DNA from: Nocardia sp. NBC_01329
GTDB lineage: Bacteria; Actinomycetota; Actinomycetes; Mycobacteriales; Mycobacteriaceae
Direction of reading: 5' to 3'
Length of the DNA stretch: 64,000 nucleotides
Assembly (NCBI RefSeq): GCF_035956715.1
Contig: NZ_CP108381.1
Coordinates: forward strand, 186,001-250,000
The position numbers were made by a program, and so were the translations under genes. The notes below the pieces were generated by a model that was given only the letters and a program-made list of their open reading frames with translations, searched no databases and was not told the DNA's origin. This document shows positions 25,562 to 34,362 of this stretch, in pieces (the first letter of the stretch is position 1; the number at the start of each line of letters is the position of its first letter).

Positions 25562-26635
25562 GTGCAAACCTCAAGTTTGGCAATCGATTTCCAGCAGGGT
25601 TTCTCTGACGCGTGGAGTTCGATCGCGACATTCGTACCCAAGCTCCTCGGCTTCCTGGTCATCCTGCTCATCGGCTGGATCATCGCCAAAGTGGTCGAGA
25701 AGATCGTCGACAAGATCCTCGAACGAGTAGGTTTCGATCGGCTCGTCGAGCGGGGCGGAATCCAGCGGATGCTGTCGCGCAGTAAGTACGACGCTTCGGA
25801 TCTTCTCGGAAAGCTGGCCTTCTACGCGATTCTGCTGATCGCGCTGCAGATGGGCTTCGGGGTCTTCGGGCCCAACCCGGTCAGCAATTTGATCAACGGG
25901 ATCGTCGCCTGGCTGCCCAGGGCGGCGGTGGCCATTCTGATCGTGGTGGTCGCGGGCGCTATCGCGCACGCGGTCAGCGATCTGGTGCGCAACGCGCTCG
26001 GCGGACTGAGCTACGGCCCGATGATCGGCCGGATCGCCGCGGTCTTCATCTGGGGTATCGGTATCGTCGCCGCGCTGAACCAGATCGGTGTGGCTACCAC
26101 AGTCACCACGCCCGTCCTCATCGCGGTTCTGGCGACACTGGGCGGCATTCTGGTGGTCGGTGTCGGCGGTGGTCTGGTGCGGCCGATGCAGCAGCGCTGG
26201 GAGTCCTGGCTGACCGGGCTCGAAGAGGAGATGCCGGCGGTGCGTGGTCATGCCGAGGCCTACCAGCGCGGCCGCGAGGACGCGTCGCGGGAGCGGCAGC
26301 GGACGGGTGCGCAGCAGACGGGGCGTGGACAGGCACCTGCCGGTCGCGATCCGGAACAGTGGGACGAACCCCAGCCCGCCCGCGGGGGCGGTTACCGGGG
26401 CGAACAGGGCGAATCCGGTGGTTACGGGCAGCAGATGTCCGGCGGTGAGTACCGCCAGTTCGGCAACCCCTACCGTGGCGGTCAGTCGCCCTACGGTGGC
26501 CCGCAGTCACCCCGCGGCGGGCAGTTGCCCTACGGCGACGGCGGTCGGTCGCCGTTCGGCGATGGTGGTCAGCCGCCCTACGGCGATGCTGGTCAGCCGC
26601 CCTACGGCGGCGGTGAACCGCGCCACCTGCGCTGA
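25562..26635 (+). CDS. Membrane protein with conserved TM-helix repeats and Pro/Gly-rich tail
   Basis: 357 residues from GTG 25562 with GGAAGGG upstream. About residues 20-215 hold amphipathic and transmembrane helices of the TM_helix/mechanosensitive-channel-related type (LLGFLVILLIGWIIAKVVEK, AILIVVVAGAIAHAVSDLV, AAVFIWGIGIVAALNQIGV). The last 130 residues are low-complexity, with repeats such as QSPYGGPQSPRGG and GQPPYGDAGQPPYGG. It takes the place of Rv1078 (proline-rich antigen pra) in the syntenic block. A pore role is suggested by family only. Confidence 0.75.
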   Translation: MQTSSLAIDFQQGFSDAWSSIATFVPKLLGFLVILLIGWIIAKVVEKIVDKILERVGFDRLVERGGIQRMLSRSKYDASDLLGKLAFYAILLIALQMGFGVFGPNPVSNLINGIVAWLPRAAVAILIVVVAGAIAHAVSDLVRNALGGLSYGPMIGRIAAVFIWGIGIVAALNQIGVATTVTTPVLIAVLATLGGILVVGVGGGLVRPMQQRWESWLTGLEEEMPAVRGHAEAYQRGREDASRERQRTGAQQTGRGQAPAGRDPEQWDEPQPARGGGYRGEQGESGGYGQQMSGGEYRQFGNPYRGGQSPYGGPQSPRGGQLPYGDGGRSPFGDGGQPPYGDAGQPPYGGGEPRHLR

Positions 26636-26653
26636 GCGTCCGGTATCGACCCA

Positions 26654-26690
26654 CTTCCGCCGTGAACCGGGCTCCGGTTCACGGCGGAAG
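26654..26690. terminator. Strong terminator between convergent genes
   Basis: A perfect 17-bp stem (26654-26670 with 26674-26690) and GCT loop, just before the end of the minus-strand gene at 26695. Confidence 0.9.
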
Positions 26691-26694
26691 TCGT

Positions 26695-27033
26695 TCATCG
26701 GTCCTGAAGACCCGCCTGCAGACAGGTTCCGGCCAGCCGCAGATGCAGCCATTCGGCGCATGCCCAATCCGCGGGTCCGGTGAGGGGAGTGGTCCGGTCC
26801 TCGAGCAGCCCGCGCATGTACCCGGCCAGCAGCACGGCCGGGGAGACCCGGCCCGCCGTCGTCACTCCGAGGTCGAGGATGTCGCGTACGGCGGCGGCAT
26901 GCTGGTCGAGCTCCGCGGACAGCCCCGGCGATGCGGTGGCAGCGGCGAACGCCGGCGCCCCGTGGGTCCGGTGGATGCCCTCCAGATAACGGCGGGCGGA
27001 GACTTCGAACAAGCGGGGAACCAGGGCGAACAT
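26695..27033 (-). CDS. Small helical protein, possibly DUF6401
   Basis: 112 residues from ATG 27033; an upstream start at 27060 is less likely. The segment ELDQHAAAVRDILDLG, then SPAVLLAGYMRGLLEDR, and a C-terminal ADWACAEWLHLRLAGT recall the DUF6401 family of small actinobacterial proteins noted near natural-product genes. The family match is from memory. No signal or membrane segment. Confidence 0.5.
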   Translation of the reverse strand: MFALVPRLFEVSARRYLEGIHRTHGAPAFAAATASPGLSAELDQHAAAVRDILDLGVTTAGRVSPAVLLAGYMRGLLEDRTTPLTGPADWACAEWLHLRLAGTCLQAGLQDR

Positions 27034-27207
27034 AACCCAATGGTAACAACGCGCCTTCATTTATCGTATTGTGATATTTCGCGCATTCTCGCAGGTAGCA
27101 GCCGGTAAGCGGATCAGGCCTGACACCGGACCGGTTCGGCGCCGGATATCGGACAACGGAATGTGGATGCGCGCGAAATGGCCGGTGGTTCCCGGTGTCC
27201 TCGACCC

Positions 27208-28383
27208 TCAGCGGAACGCCGAGGCGTCGGTGAGCGCCTTCCCGAGTACCAGCTGATGGACTTCCGCGGTGCCCTCGTAGGTGAGGACCGATTCGAGGTT
27301 GTTCGCGTGCCGCAATACCGGATAGTCGAGGGTGATTCCGTTGGCACCCAATATGGTGCGGCACTCCCGGGCGATCGCGATGGCCTCACGTGAGCTGTTG
27401 AGTTTTCCGGCGCTCACCTGTTCCGGTGTCAGTTCGCCACGATCCTTGAGCCTACCCAGATGCAGTGCCAGCAGCTGACCCTTCCCCAATTCCAATGCCA
27501 TATCCGCCAATTTCGCCTGGGTGAGTTGATACGCCGCCAGGGGCCTCTCGAAAACCTCGCGGCTACGCGAATATTCGATCGCTGCACTCAGACAGTCCCG
27601 GGCGGCGCCGAGCGCGCCGAAGATTATCCCGAACCGGGCCTCGTTCAGGCAGGACAGCGGACCCGATAGACCGGATGCGCCGGGCAGTACCGCATCGGCG
27701 GGCAGCCGAACCCCGTCGAGATCCAATTCGGCAGTGATCGAGGCGCGCAGCGAGAGCTTCCCCTTCATTTCCCGGGTCGTGAATCCGGGAGTATCGGTGG
27801 GCACCAGGAAACCGCGCACGATGTTCTTGCCGTCGGATTCGGCCCGGGCCCACACCACGGCGATATCGGCCACCGACCCGTTGGTGATCCACATCTTCGA
27901 TCCGTTGAGGATCCAATCGCTGCCGTCACGCCGGGCTCGCGTGCGCATTCCGCCGGGATCGGAACCGAAATCCGGTTCGGTGAGACCGAAACAGCCGAGT
28001 TTCCGGCCCGCTGCCAGGTCCGGTAGCCACTGCTGTTTCTGTTCCTCGGAGCCGTATCGGTGCACCGCTGTCATCGCCAGCGATCCCTGCACCGAGACCA
28101 GCGACCGGAGCCCGGAGTCGGCGGCCTCCAACTCCTGGCAGGCCAATCCATAACTGGTGGCCGGGAGGCCGGCGCAGCCGTAACCCTCGAGATGCATCCC
28201 GAGCACGCCCAGCTTGCCGAGTTCCGGGGCGATCTCGCGGACCGGGAATTCCCCCGCTTCGAACCACCGCGCGATATTCGGGCGGATATGACGTTCGGTG
28301 AAGGCGGCCACCGTATCGCGGATCTCCCGTTCCTCCCCGGTCAGCAGTGAATCTGTGGCGAACAGTTCGGCGACGGTCAGCAT
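27208..28383 (-). CDS. Acyl-CoA dehydrogenase, glutaryl-CoA dehydrogenase type
   Basis: 391 residues from ATG 28383. FAD/substrate loops FGLTEPDFGSD and WITNGSVADI are present, and the catalytic base is the Glu in TYEGTAEVHQ. Segments such as GPLSCLNEARFGI, LALHLGRLKD and VLRHANNLESVLTYEG are typical of glutaryl-CoA dehydrogenase, which converts glutaryl-CoA to crotonyl-CoA in lysine/tryptophan breakdown. Another short-chain or dicarboxyl acyl-CoA substrate cannot be excluded. It is transcribed away from metB. Confidence 0.85.
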   Translation of the reverse strand: MLTVAELFATDSLLTGEEREIRDTVAAFTERHIRPNIARWFEAGEFPVREIAPELGKLGVLGMHLEGYGCAGLPATSYGLACQELEAADSGLRSLVSVQGSLAMTAVHRYGSEEQKQQWLPDLAAGRKLGCFGLTEPDFGSDPGGMRTRARRDGSDWILNGSKMWITNGSVADIAVVWARAESDGKNIVRGFLVPTDTPGFTTREMKGKLSLRASITAELDLDGVRLPADAVLPGASGLSGPLSCLNEARFGIIFGALGAARDCLSAAIEYSRSREVFERPLAAYQLTQAKLADMALELGKGQLLALHLGRLKDRGELTPEQVSAGKLNSSREAIAIARECRTILGANGITLDYPVLRHANNLESVLTYEGTAEVHQLVLGKALTDASAFR

Positions 28384-28501
28384 GGCCCCAGGGTAATCGG
28401 AACGGCCGCCGTGCGGACGGGCTCCGATCGGCGCGTGAAATGGTTCACGTGAAGGCCGACCGGCGTGCGGATGCACGGTCCCGGCCGTTTAGGGTGGTGG
28501 T

Positions 28502-29644
28502 ATGAGCGAACTGGGATTCACCACCAGGGCTGTGCACGCCGGTTACGATCCCGATCCCCGGACCGGCGCGGTGAACGTGCCCATCTACGCCAGTTCCACC
28601 TTCGCCCAGGACGGGGTGGGTGGATTGCGGGACGGCTATGAATATGCCCGTACCGGCAACCCCACCCGCACGGTGCTGGAGGCCAATCTGGCGGCGCTCG
28701 AGTCCGGCCGCTACGGCCGGGCATTCGCCTCCGGTATGGCCGCCACCGACTGTGCGCTGCGCGCCATGTTGCGGCCCGGCGACCATATCGTCATTCCCGA
28801 CGACGCCTACGGCGGCACTTTCCGGTTGATCGACAAGGTGTTCACCCAGTGGGGTATCGAACATTCCCCGGCGGCCGTCACCGATATCGACGCGATGCGC
28901 GCCGCCATCCGGCCGAACACCAAACTCATCTGGGTGGAATCGCCGACCAACCCGCTGCTCAATATCGGTGATATCCCGGCATTGGCCGATATCGCGCACA
29001 CCTCGGGCGCCAAGCTGGTCGTCGACAACACTTTCGCTACTCCGTACCTGCAGCAGCCGCTGCTGCTCGGTGCCGATGTCGTGCTGCATTCGACGACGAA
29101 ATATCTCGGGGGTCACTCCGATGTCATCGGCGGCGCCCTCATCACCGACGACGCCGAACTCGACGCTGCCTTCGCGTTCCTGCAGAACGGTGCCGGCGCG
29201 GTACCGGGTCCCTTCGACGCGTTCCTCACGCTGCGCGGCACCAAAACGCTGGCGCTGCGGATGGACCGGCACTGCGACAACGCCGAGACCCTGGCCGAGT
29301 TCCTGTCCCGCAGCCCCGCGATCAGTCAGGTGATCTATCCGGGTCTGCCCGAGCATCCCGGTCACGCCGTCGCCGACAAGCAGATGCGGCGCTTCGGCGG
29401 GATGATCTCGGTGCGGCTGGCCGGCGGCGTCGAGGCGGCCCGGGATCTGTGCTCGCGGACGAAGGTGTTCACGCTCGCCGAATCACTGGGCGGTGTGGAG
29501 TCGCTGATCGAGCATCCGGCGGCCATGACCCACGCTTCTACGGAGGGGTCGGATCTCGAGGTCCCGGCCGATCTGGTAAGGCTGTCTGTAGGAATCGAGG
29601 ACATCAGCGACCTGCTGGCCGACCTCGAACAAGCCCTGAGCTGA
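28502..29644 (+). CDS. metB: Cystathionine gamma-synthase
   Basis: 380 residues, Cys/Met-metabolism PLP enzyme. Lys200 in HSTTKYLGGHSD forms the Schiff base; YEYARTGNPTR, the SGMAA loop and ESPTNPLL bind PLP and phosphate. It condenses activated homoserine with cysteine to cystathionine in methionine synthesis; some actinobacterial enzymes also act as gamma-lyase. TAGGGT at 28490-28495, six bases before ATG 28502, indicates a leaderless start. It matches Rv1079 by order. Confidence 0.93.
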   Translation: MSELGFTTRAVHAGYDPDPRTGAVNVPIYASSTFAQDGVGGLRDGYEYARTGNPTRTVLEANLAALESGRYGRAFASGMAATDCALRAMLRPGDHIVIPDDAYGGTFRLIDKVFTQWGIEHSPAAVTDIDAMRAAIRPNTKLIWVESPTNPLLNIGDIPALADIAHTSGAKLVVDNTFATPYLQQPLLLGADVVLHSTTKYLGGHSDVIGGALITDDAELDAAFAFLQNGAGAVPGPFDAFLTLRGTKTLALRMDRHCDNAETLAEFLSRSPAISQVIYPGLPEHPGHAVADKQMRRFGGMISVRLAGGVEAARDLCSRTKVFTLAESLGGVESLIEHPAAMTHASTEGSDLEVPADLVRLSVGIEDISDLLADLEQALS

Positions 29645-29692
29645 CTCGCTCGGGCGCCACCAGAACAGTCGGGAGTACACGCACGATATGAA

Positions 29693-29730
29693 CGAGCGGC
29701 CGTATCCGGGAAGTCGGATGCGGCCGCTCG
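29693..29730 (+). terminator. Terminator between metB and greA
   Basis: A 16-bp stem (29693-29708 with 29715-29730, one G-T wobble) and 6-nt loop, then TGTCGT. It serves convergent metB and greA. Confidence 0.85.
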
Positions 29731-29786
29731 TGTCGTCATACGGCCGGGTCGCGGTGGTGGTCTGCACCGCGGCCCGGCCGGTGGTC

Positions 29787-30281
29787 TCAGCTGTGATAGG
29801 GCTCGGCGCTGACCAGCGTCACCTTCATGAGGTTGCCGTTGGGCAGGTTGTACTCGCGGGTCTCGCCGACCTTCGCGTCGATCAGCGCGCCGCCGAGCGG
29901 GGAGCTGGGGGAGTAGGTCTCCAGGTCGGGGTTGCCCAGGCCTTCCTCGCGGGTTGCGATGAGGAAGGTCTCGGTATCGGATTCGTCACCGTCGTAGTAG
30001 ACCTTCACCACGGACCCGGGCAGAGCGACACCGGACTTGGTGGGGGCCACGCCGACCTTGGCATTGTTCAGAAGTTCCTGCAGCTGCCGGATCCGGGCTT
30101 CCTGCTGGCCCTGTTCCTCGCGCGCCGCGTGGTAGCCGCCGTTCTCCTTGAGGTCGCCTTCTTCGCGACGCTCGTTGATCTCGGCGGCGATGACCGGACG
30201 ATTGGCGATGAGCGCGTCGAGTTCGCTCTTGAGCCTGTCGTGCGACTCCGGGGTCAGCCAGGTCACTTGGGTCTCAGTCAT
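29787..30281 (-). CDS. greA: Transcription elongation factor GreA
   Basis: 164 residues from ATG 30281 (GGAG eight bases upstream; a GTG at 30290 is too close to it). The N-terminal coiled coil ([20 protein letters not shown] ... [19 protein letters not shown]) carries the acidic tip D/E pair that reaches the RNA-polymerase secondary channel. The C-terminal FKBP-like domain ([18 protein letters not shown]) follows. It rescues backtracked polymerase by stimulating transcript cleavage. An unusually long leader lies upstream. Confidence 0.96.
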   Translation of the reverse strand: MTETQVTWLTPESHDRLKSELDALIANRPVIAAEINERREEGDLKENGGYHAAREEQGQQEARIRQLQELLNNAKVGVAPTKSGVALPGSVVKVYYDGDESDTETFLIATREEGLGNPDLETYSPSSPLGGALIDAKVGETREYNLPNGNLMKVTLVSAEPYHS

Positions 30282-30618
30282 CTCGATCACTCCCTAGTAG
30301 TTGTCCCCGGCAGGCCGGGATTCCCTGTCACTGCGGCACAACCCACCCGCAGGCAGGCATGCTTCAGCAGACGGCTATCGCGATCTGCGGGAAGTCCGAA
30401 GAACCCCGACAGGTGTGAGCCGGGACCCTCCCCGGCATCGACCGCGCTGGCCGCCAATGCAGCAAACACGGCTCCGAGCCCCGGAACCGTGTGTCAGGCC
30501 ATTTTAGCATGATTCACAAAAATGCAGGTCGGAGAAGTTTTTACCGGTGGGTCCGCTTTTTTCGACCTGATTCCGCGGGCCAGGGCACTACCCCGGCGCG
30601 GATCGCTGTGACCACGAA
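30282..30618 (-). promoter_or_regulatory. Long leader and promoter of greA
   Basis: A 337-bp gap. TAAAAT on the minus strand (complement of 30501-30506) is a likely -10, placing the 5' end near 30493. A 10-bp hairpin (30467-30476 with 30482-30491, one wobble) would sit at the very start of an about 210-nt untranslated leader. Upstream of the -10 the sequence is T-rich (30534-30571). Confidence 0.45.
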
Positions 30619-31122
30619 TTATTCGGTGCGCAAGTATCCGGGGACCTGGTCTGTACAGGTGTAGATCGCCGCGGAGGCCGGGGGTTCGGACGCTTCGACG
30701 ACCGTACTCACCCGGACTGTCTTCTCGCCCGTGGCCGGCTGGACCAGTACTTCACGCCGGCCCACTTCTTCGAGGTCACGGGCCATGGCGCGCACCAGGC
30801 ACACCACCGGCTTCGACGGGTCGTCTCGGGTGAGGCGGATCTGCACCTCGACCGAAGAATCGTCGAGCACGGTGTAGCCGAGCTCCTCGAATTCGATGTC
30901 CTCGGGACCGAACTTTGTCCAGCCCAGGTAGGCGACACCGATACCGGCCAGGACCACCACACCCGTGAGCGCCGCGCCGAGCAGGCGTCGATTCGGCCGG
31001 GCGGTACGGCGGCCGTAGCGGTCGGCGTACCGGTCCCGTGCGGAATCGGCGGCCTCCGGAGAAGCCGTCGTGGGAGACCCGGTGGAGTCGGCGTGCCCGG
31101 GGTCCGGCGTGGGCTCGGTCAT
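30619..31122 (-). CDS. DUF4307 membrane protein
   Basis: 167 residues from ATG 31122. A disordered acidic/Thr-rich N-terminus with [11 protein letters not shown] precedes one transmembrane helix ([20 protein letters not shown], about 48-67). An extracytoplasmic beta domain follows ([39 protein letters not shown]) with two cysteines. This is the DUF4307 family (Rv1081c by order). It is divergent from mca. Function unknown. Confidence 0.85.
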   Translation of the reverse strand: MTEPTPDPGHADSTGSPTTASPEAADSARDRYADRYGRRTARPNRRLLGAALTGVVVLAGIGVAYLGWTKFGPEDIEFEELGYTVLDDSSVEVQIRLTRDDPSKPVVCLVRAMARDLEEVGRREVLVQPATGEKTVRVSTVVEASEPPASAAIYTCTDQVPGYLRTE

Positions 31123-31225
31123 GATCGCGTGCTCCCGGGGGGTAGGTCGGAACAGAATCGGTCCAGATGGAACTATAGGTAATGAAGTCCGAACGCCCGC
31201 GACCGAGAGCGACGGTGAACGAGAA

Positions 31226-32110
31226 GTGAGTGGCCTTCGCCTCATGGCGGTGCACGCCCACCCCGACGACGAGTCCAGTAAAGGCGGTGCGACCACCGCC
31301 CGCTATGCCGACGAGGGACACGATGTCCTCGTCGTCACGCTGACCGGCGGGGAACGTGGCAGCATCCTCAACCCGGCCATGGACACACCCGGGGTGTTGG
31401 AACGGATGGACGAGATCCGGCGTGAGGAGATGGCGGCCGCGGCCGCGGCGCTGGGAGTCCGGCAGACTTGGCTGGGCTTCGTGGACTCGGGACTGCCCGA
31501 GGGCGATCCGCTGCCGCCGGTGCCGGAGGGGTCGTTCGCGCTTGTTCCGCTCGACGAGGCCACCGAGGCGCTGGTGCGTGTGGTCCGCGAGTTCAGACCG
31601 CACGTCATCACCACCTACGACGAGATGGGTGGCTACCCGCACCCGGACCATATCCGGTGCCATGAGGTATCGGTGGCCGCGTACGAGGCGGCGGGCGATC
31701 CGGAGAAGTTCCCGGATGCGGGCGCTCCGTGGACACCCTTGAAGCTCTACTACGACCACGGCTTCTCGATCCGGCGCATGGAGTTGTTCGCCGAGGAGTA
31801 CGAGAAGCTGGGCGAACCCTTCCCGCTGCAGGAATGGCTGGACCGGTCCCGCAAGTACGCCGTGGAACGCGGCGACATCATGGCCCGGGTCACCACCCAG
31901 GTCGAATGCGGCAAGTACTTCCCACGCCGCGACGACGCGCTGCGCGCGCACGCCACCCAGGTCGACCCCAACGGTGCGTTCTTCGCCATTCCACTGGAGA
32001 TGCAGCAGCGGCTGTGGCCGACCGAGGAATTCGAGTTGGCGCGTACCCGGGTGAGCACCGATATCCCGGAAACCGACCTGTTCGCCGGTATCACCGACGA
32101 GAAGCGCTGA
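31226..32110 (+). CDS. mca: Mycothiol S-conjugate amidase
   Basis: 294 residues from GTG 31226 (GAGAA upstream). Zinc site AHPDDE (His12, Asp14/15) and HPDH in [14 protein letters not shown]. The family LmbE-like fold cleaves mycothiol S-conjugates to a mercapturic acid, which is exported, plus GlcN-Ins for recycling. The close relative MshB makes mycothiol; length and the sequence [12 protein letters not shown] with the extended C-terminus ([13 protein letters not shown]) fit Mca. The stop overlaps the next start (TGATG). Confidence 0.93.
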   Translation: MSGLRLMAVHAHPDDESSKGGATTARYADEGHDVLVVTLTGGERGSILNPAMDTPGVLERMDEIRREEMAAAAAALGVRQTWLGFVDSGLPEGDPLPPVPEGSFALVPLDEATEALVRVVREFRPHVITTYDEMGGYPHPDHIRCHEVSVAAYEAAGDPEKFPDAGAPWTPLKLYYDHGFSIRRMELFAEEYEKLGEPFPLQEWLDRSRKYAVERGDIMARVTTQVECGKYFPRRDDALRAHATQVDPNGAFFAIPLEMQQRLWPTEEFELARTRVSTDIPETDLFAGITDEKR

Positions 32111-32412
32111 TGGCGACCGCCCAGCTCTCCGTATTCGCGACCGCGCTGCTGGCACAGACGCCCGGTACACCGACCGGACCGGAATTCGGTAAAGCGTCCC
32201 CGCTCGGTCTGGCGCTGGTGCTGATCCTGTTGGCCGGTACCTTCCTGCTGGTCCGTTCGATGAACAAGCATCTGAAGAACCTGCCGGAGACCTTCGAGCC
32301 CGAACATCCGGAGCCGGATCAGGAGGCCGATGAGGGCACCGAACCCGGGGTGACCAAACGTGCGGAGCCGACGATCGACGGTGGCTCCGACGACCGCGGT
32401 CGATCGCTGTAG
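32110..32412 (+). CDS. Single-pass membrane protein downstream of mca
   Basis: 100 residues. ATG 32110 shares one base with the mca stop, so it is coupled. One hydrophobic helix (LGLALVLILLAGTFLLV, about 33-49) is followed by a basic stop-transfer segment (RSMNKHLKNLPETF) and an acidic disordered tail. Same position and layout as Rv1083. Function unknown. Confidence 0.8.
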   Translation: MATAQLSVFATALLAQTPGTPTGPEFGKASPLGLALVLILLAGTFLLVRSMNKHLKNLPETFEPEHPEPDQEADEGTEPGVTKRAEPTIDGGSDDRGRSL

Positions 32413-32437
32413 TGCTGGTGGTAGGGGTCGTACCCGG

Positions 32438-32836
32438 CTACCAGTCGATCAGGCTCAACCGGTGCAGGTGTTCGAAGACGAGTAGTGAACCGGGTGCGAC
32501 CTCGGACATGGCCGCGTATTCACCGCCGGTGAAATAGCGGAACTCGGCGATCTCGCCGAACGCGCCGGGTTCGGCGGTGACCTCGGCCAGGAAACAGGTC
32601 ATATGCAGCCGTGTCCCGGCTGTGTGGCCGTAGGCCTCGGCCTCGAAAACACCGAGTTCGCTGACGTCGGTGACGCCGACGCCGAGTTCCTCACGGACCT
32701 CCCGGTGCAGCGCCTGTAGCGCGCTCTCTCCGGAGTCGATCTTGCCGCCGGCCATGTAGAAGACAGATTTTCCGGTCGAGCGGGTCTGGATCAGGCGGCG
32801 GTGACGGATATGGGCCAGGGCGGCGGTTCTGATCAC
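32438..32836 (-). CDS. Nudix hydrolase
   Basis: 132 residues from GTG 32836. The full Nudix box is present: GGKIDSGESA then LHREVREELGV (Gx5Ex7REUxEExGU). Substrate (nucleoside diphosphate derivative) not assignable. It is the first gene of the accessory stretch that breaks the Rv1083-Rv1084 order. Confidence 0.88.
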   Translation of the reverse strand: MIRTAALAHIRHRRLIQTRSTGKSVFYMAGGKIDSGESALQALHREVREELGVGVTDVSELGVFEAEAYGHTAGTRLHMTCFLAEVTAEPGAFGEIAEFRYFTGGEYAAMSEVAPGSLLVFEHLHRLSLIDW

Positions 32837-32937
32837 GGGTCCACGGTAGATCCGGTGCGGACGCGGGCTCGGCTCAGGTCTGCCCGCTTACCGGCGTCTC
32901 ATGGATGCCGAGGTGGGGCGGTCCTCGAAACGATCGG

Positions 32938-33341
32938 TCAGCGCGGAGCGAGCGCGATGGCCTCGATCTCGATCTGCCAGTCGGGCTGGGCGAGCGCGGA
33001 TACCTCCAGCAGCGTGTCGGCGGGGTAGGCTCGCTGAGGAATTCGCCGCGTAATTCGATCACCTCGGACAGGTTGGCAGCCATATCCCGAACGAAGATAC
33101 CGACCTTCACGATGTCGCCGAGGCCCGCGCCCGCAGCAGCCAGGACACGTTCGAGATTGCGGAACGCCTGGCGGCCCTGGGCACGGAAACTGCCCTCGAC
33201 GGTGCGGCCGTCCTCGGTGAAACCGGCTTGGCCGGACACGTAGATCAGCCCGTCGACGGCGATCGCCTGCGAGATGCGGTACGGGTGATACCAGTCCGGA
33301 CTGGTTTCGATCTTCTCGATACGGGCATTGCGGATACTCAT
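32938..33341 (-). pseudogene. RidA-family protein, frameshifted
   Basis: From ATG 33341 the frame encodes a RidA/YjgF-like protein (ISQAIAVDGLIYVSGQAGFT, LERVLAAAGAGLGDIVKVGI, RDMAANLSEV) up to GEFLSEP near 33030. There the expected PYPADTLLEVSALAQPDWQ and IEIEAIALA continue one frame away, to a stop at 32938. One base appears missing in the run encoding SEP-YPA. RidA deaminates reactive enamines/imines. Either a true pseudogene or a sequencing error; the unshifted frame runs on to 32874 with unrelated residues. Confidence 0.75.
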
Positions 33342-33440
33342 GCGCCCAGCCTGACGATCCGCGAGAAAACGAACCAGCGCCTGCTGAACCGCTGGCCACC
33401 GAACCTAGGTCCAGGACACCCAGCCTAAGATTCGGTAATC

Positions 33441-34283
33441 GTGGACAGCACTCAGAAAATCGGGGAGTTCCTCGTCTCCCGGCGTGCCCGTCTGCGTCCG
33501 GAGGACGTCGGCGTGCCCTTCTTCGGCACCCGCCGCCGTGTGCCGGGACTACGGCGCGAGGAACTCGCCCAGCTCGCGGGCGTCAGTGTCGACTACTACG
33601 CCCGGTTGGAGCAGGGTCGGTTGGAGAACGTCTCGCCCGCCGTCCTGGATGCTGTCGCGAGCGCCCTGCGGCTCAGCGCCGAAGAACGCACTCACCTCTT
33701 CAACCTGGCCCGGCCGCCCCGGTCGGAGGACTCGGGTGAGGATCGGCCGGTGCTGCGGCCCGCCCTGCGCGCGCTGCTCGACGCCATGGAACATGTTCCG
33801 GCCTACGTCGTAGGGCATCACACCGATATCCTCGGCTGGAACCGGGCCGCCGAACTGCTGTTCGGCATCGATTTCGCTGATTTGCCGCCGACGCAACGCA
33901 ATTGGGCGTACCTGCTCTTCATGGATCCGCGTATACAGGCGCTGTTCGCCGACGATCAGCCCGTGATAGCCCGGCAGGTGGCCTCCGATCTGCGATTGCG
34001 CAACAGCCACCGTCCGAACGATCGGGCCCTGCGCGAATTGATCGGTCACATGCGCTTCGCCAGTACGCAATTCGACGAGCTGTGGACCAGCCACGATGTC
34101 ACCGAGGTCGCCTACGGCACCTACCATTTCCGGCATCCGCGGCTCGGTGCGATCGAGGTCGACTATGAGTTCATGCCCTTGGTCGCCGATCCCGGCGTGC
34201 GGGCCTTGGTGACCTACACGGCGCCCCGGGGCAGCGCGACGGAACAGGGCCTGCGCGGGCTCCTCACATCGGGCGAAGGGTAG
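33441..34283 (+). CDS. XRE regulator with MmyB-like ligand domain
   Basis: 280 residues from GTG 33441. The HTH is RRVPGLRREELAQLAGVSVD followed by YYARLEQGR; the C-terminal PAS-like MmyB domain has DILGWNRAAELLFGIDF, RNWAYLLFMDPR and YHFRHPRLGAIEVDYEF. This class usually regulates an adjacent oxidoreductase in response to a fatty-acid-like or small ligand. The adjacent flavin reductase gene is the obvious candidate target. TAAGAT (33426-33431) lies nine bases before the start. Confidence 0.9.
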   Translation: MDSTQKIGEFLVSRRARLRPEDVGVPFFGTRRRVPGLRREELAQLAGVSVDYYARLEQGRLENVSPAVLDAVASALRLSAEERTHLFNLARPPRSEDSGEDRPVLRPALRALLDAMEHVPAYVVGHHTDILGWNRAAELLFGIDFADLPPTQRNWAYLLFMDPRIQALFADDQPVIARQVASDLRLRNSHRPNDRALRELIGHMRFASTQFDELWTSHDVTEVAYGTYHFRHPRLGAIEVDYEFMPLVADPGVRALVTYTAPRGSATEQGLRGLLTSGEG

Positions 34284-34285
34284 GT

Positions 34286-34344
34286 CCGCGAGACCCTGGT
34301 TCGCGGGACAGCGGTGAACCAGGCGCTGGTCCCGGGTCTCGCGG
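34286..34344. promoter_or_regulatory. Nested inverted repeats before the OYE gene
   Basis: Outer arms 34286-34296 and 34334-34344 (CCGCGAGACCC and complement, 11 bp perfect). A competing inner pair is CCTGGTTC 34295-34302 with GAACCAGG 34316-34323. It lies just after the XRE stop and 19 bp before GTG 34363. Either a terminator/attenuator or the operator of the XRE protein. Confidence 0.5.
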
Positions 34345-34362
34345 TCGGGGAGGCTGCTTCCT

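Noticed and set aside
30287-30469. A 60-codon minus-strand ORF in the greA leader
   Set aside because: Third-position G/C (about 63% by hand count) is well below that of real genes here, and no ribosome site is evident. It is treated as untranslated leader.
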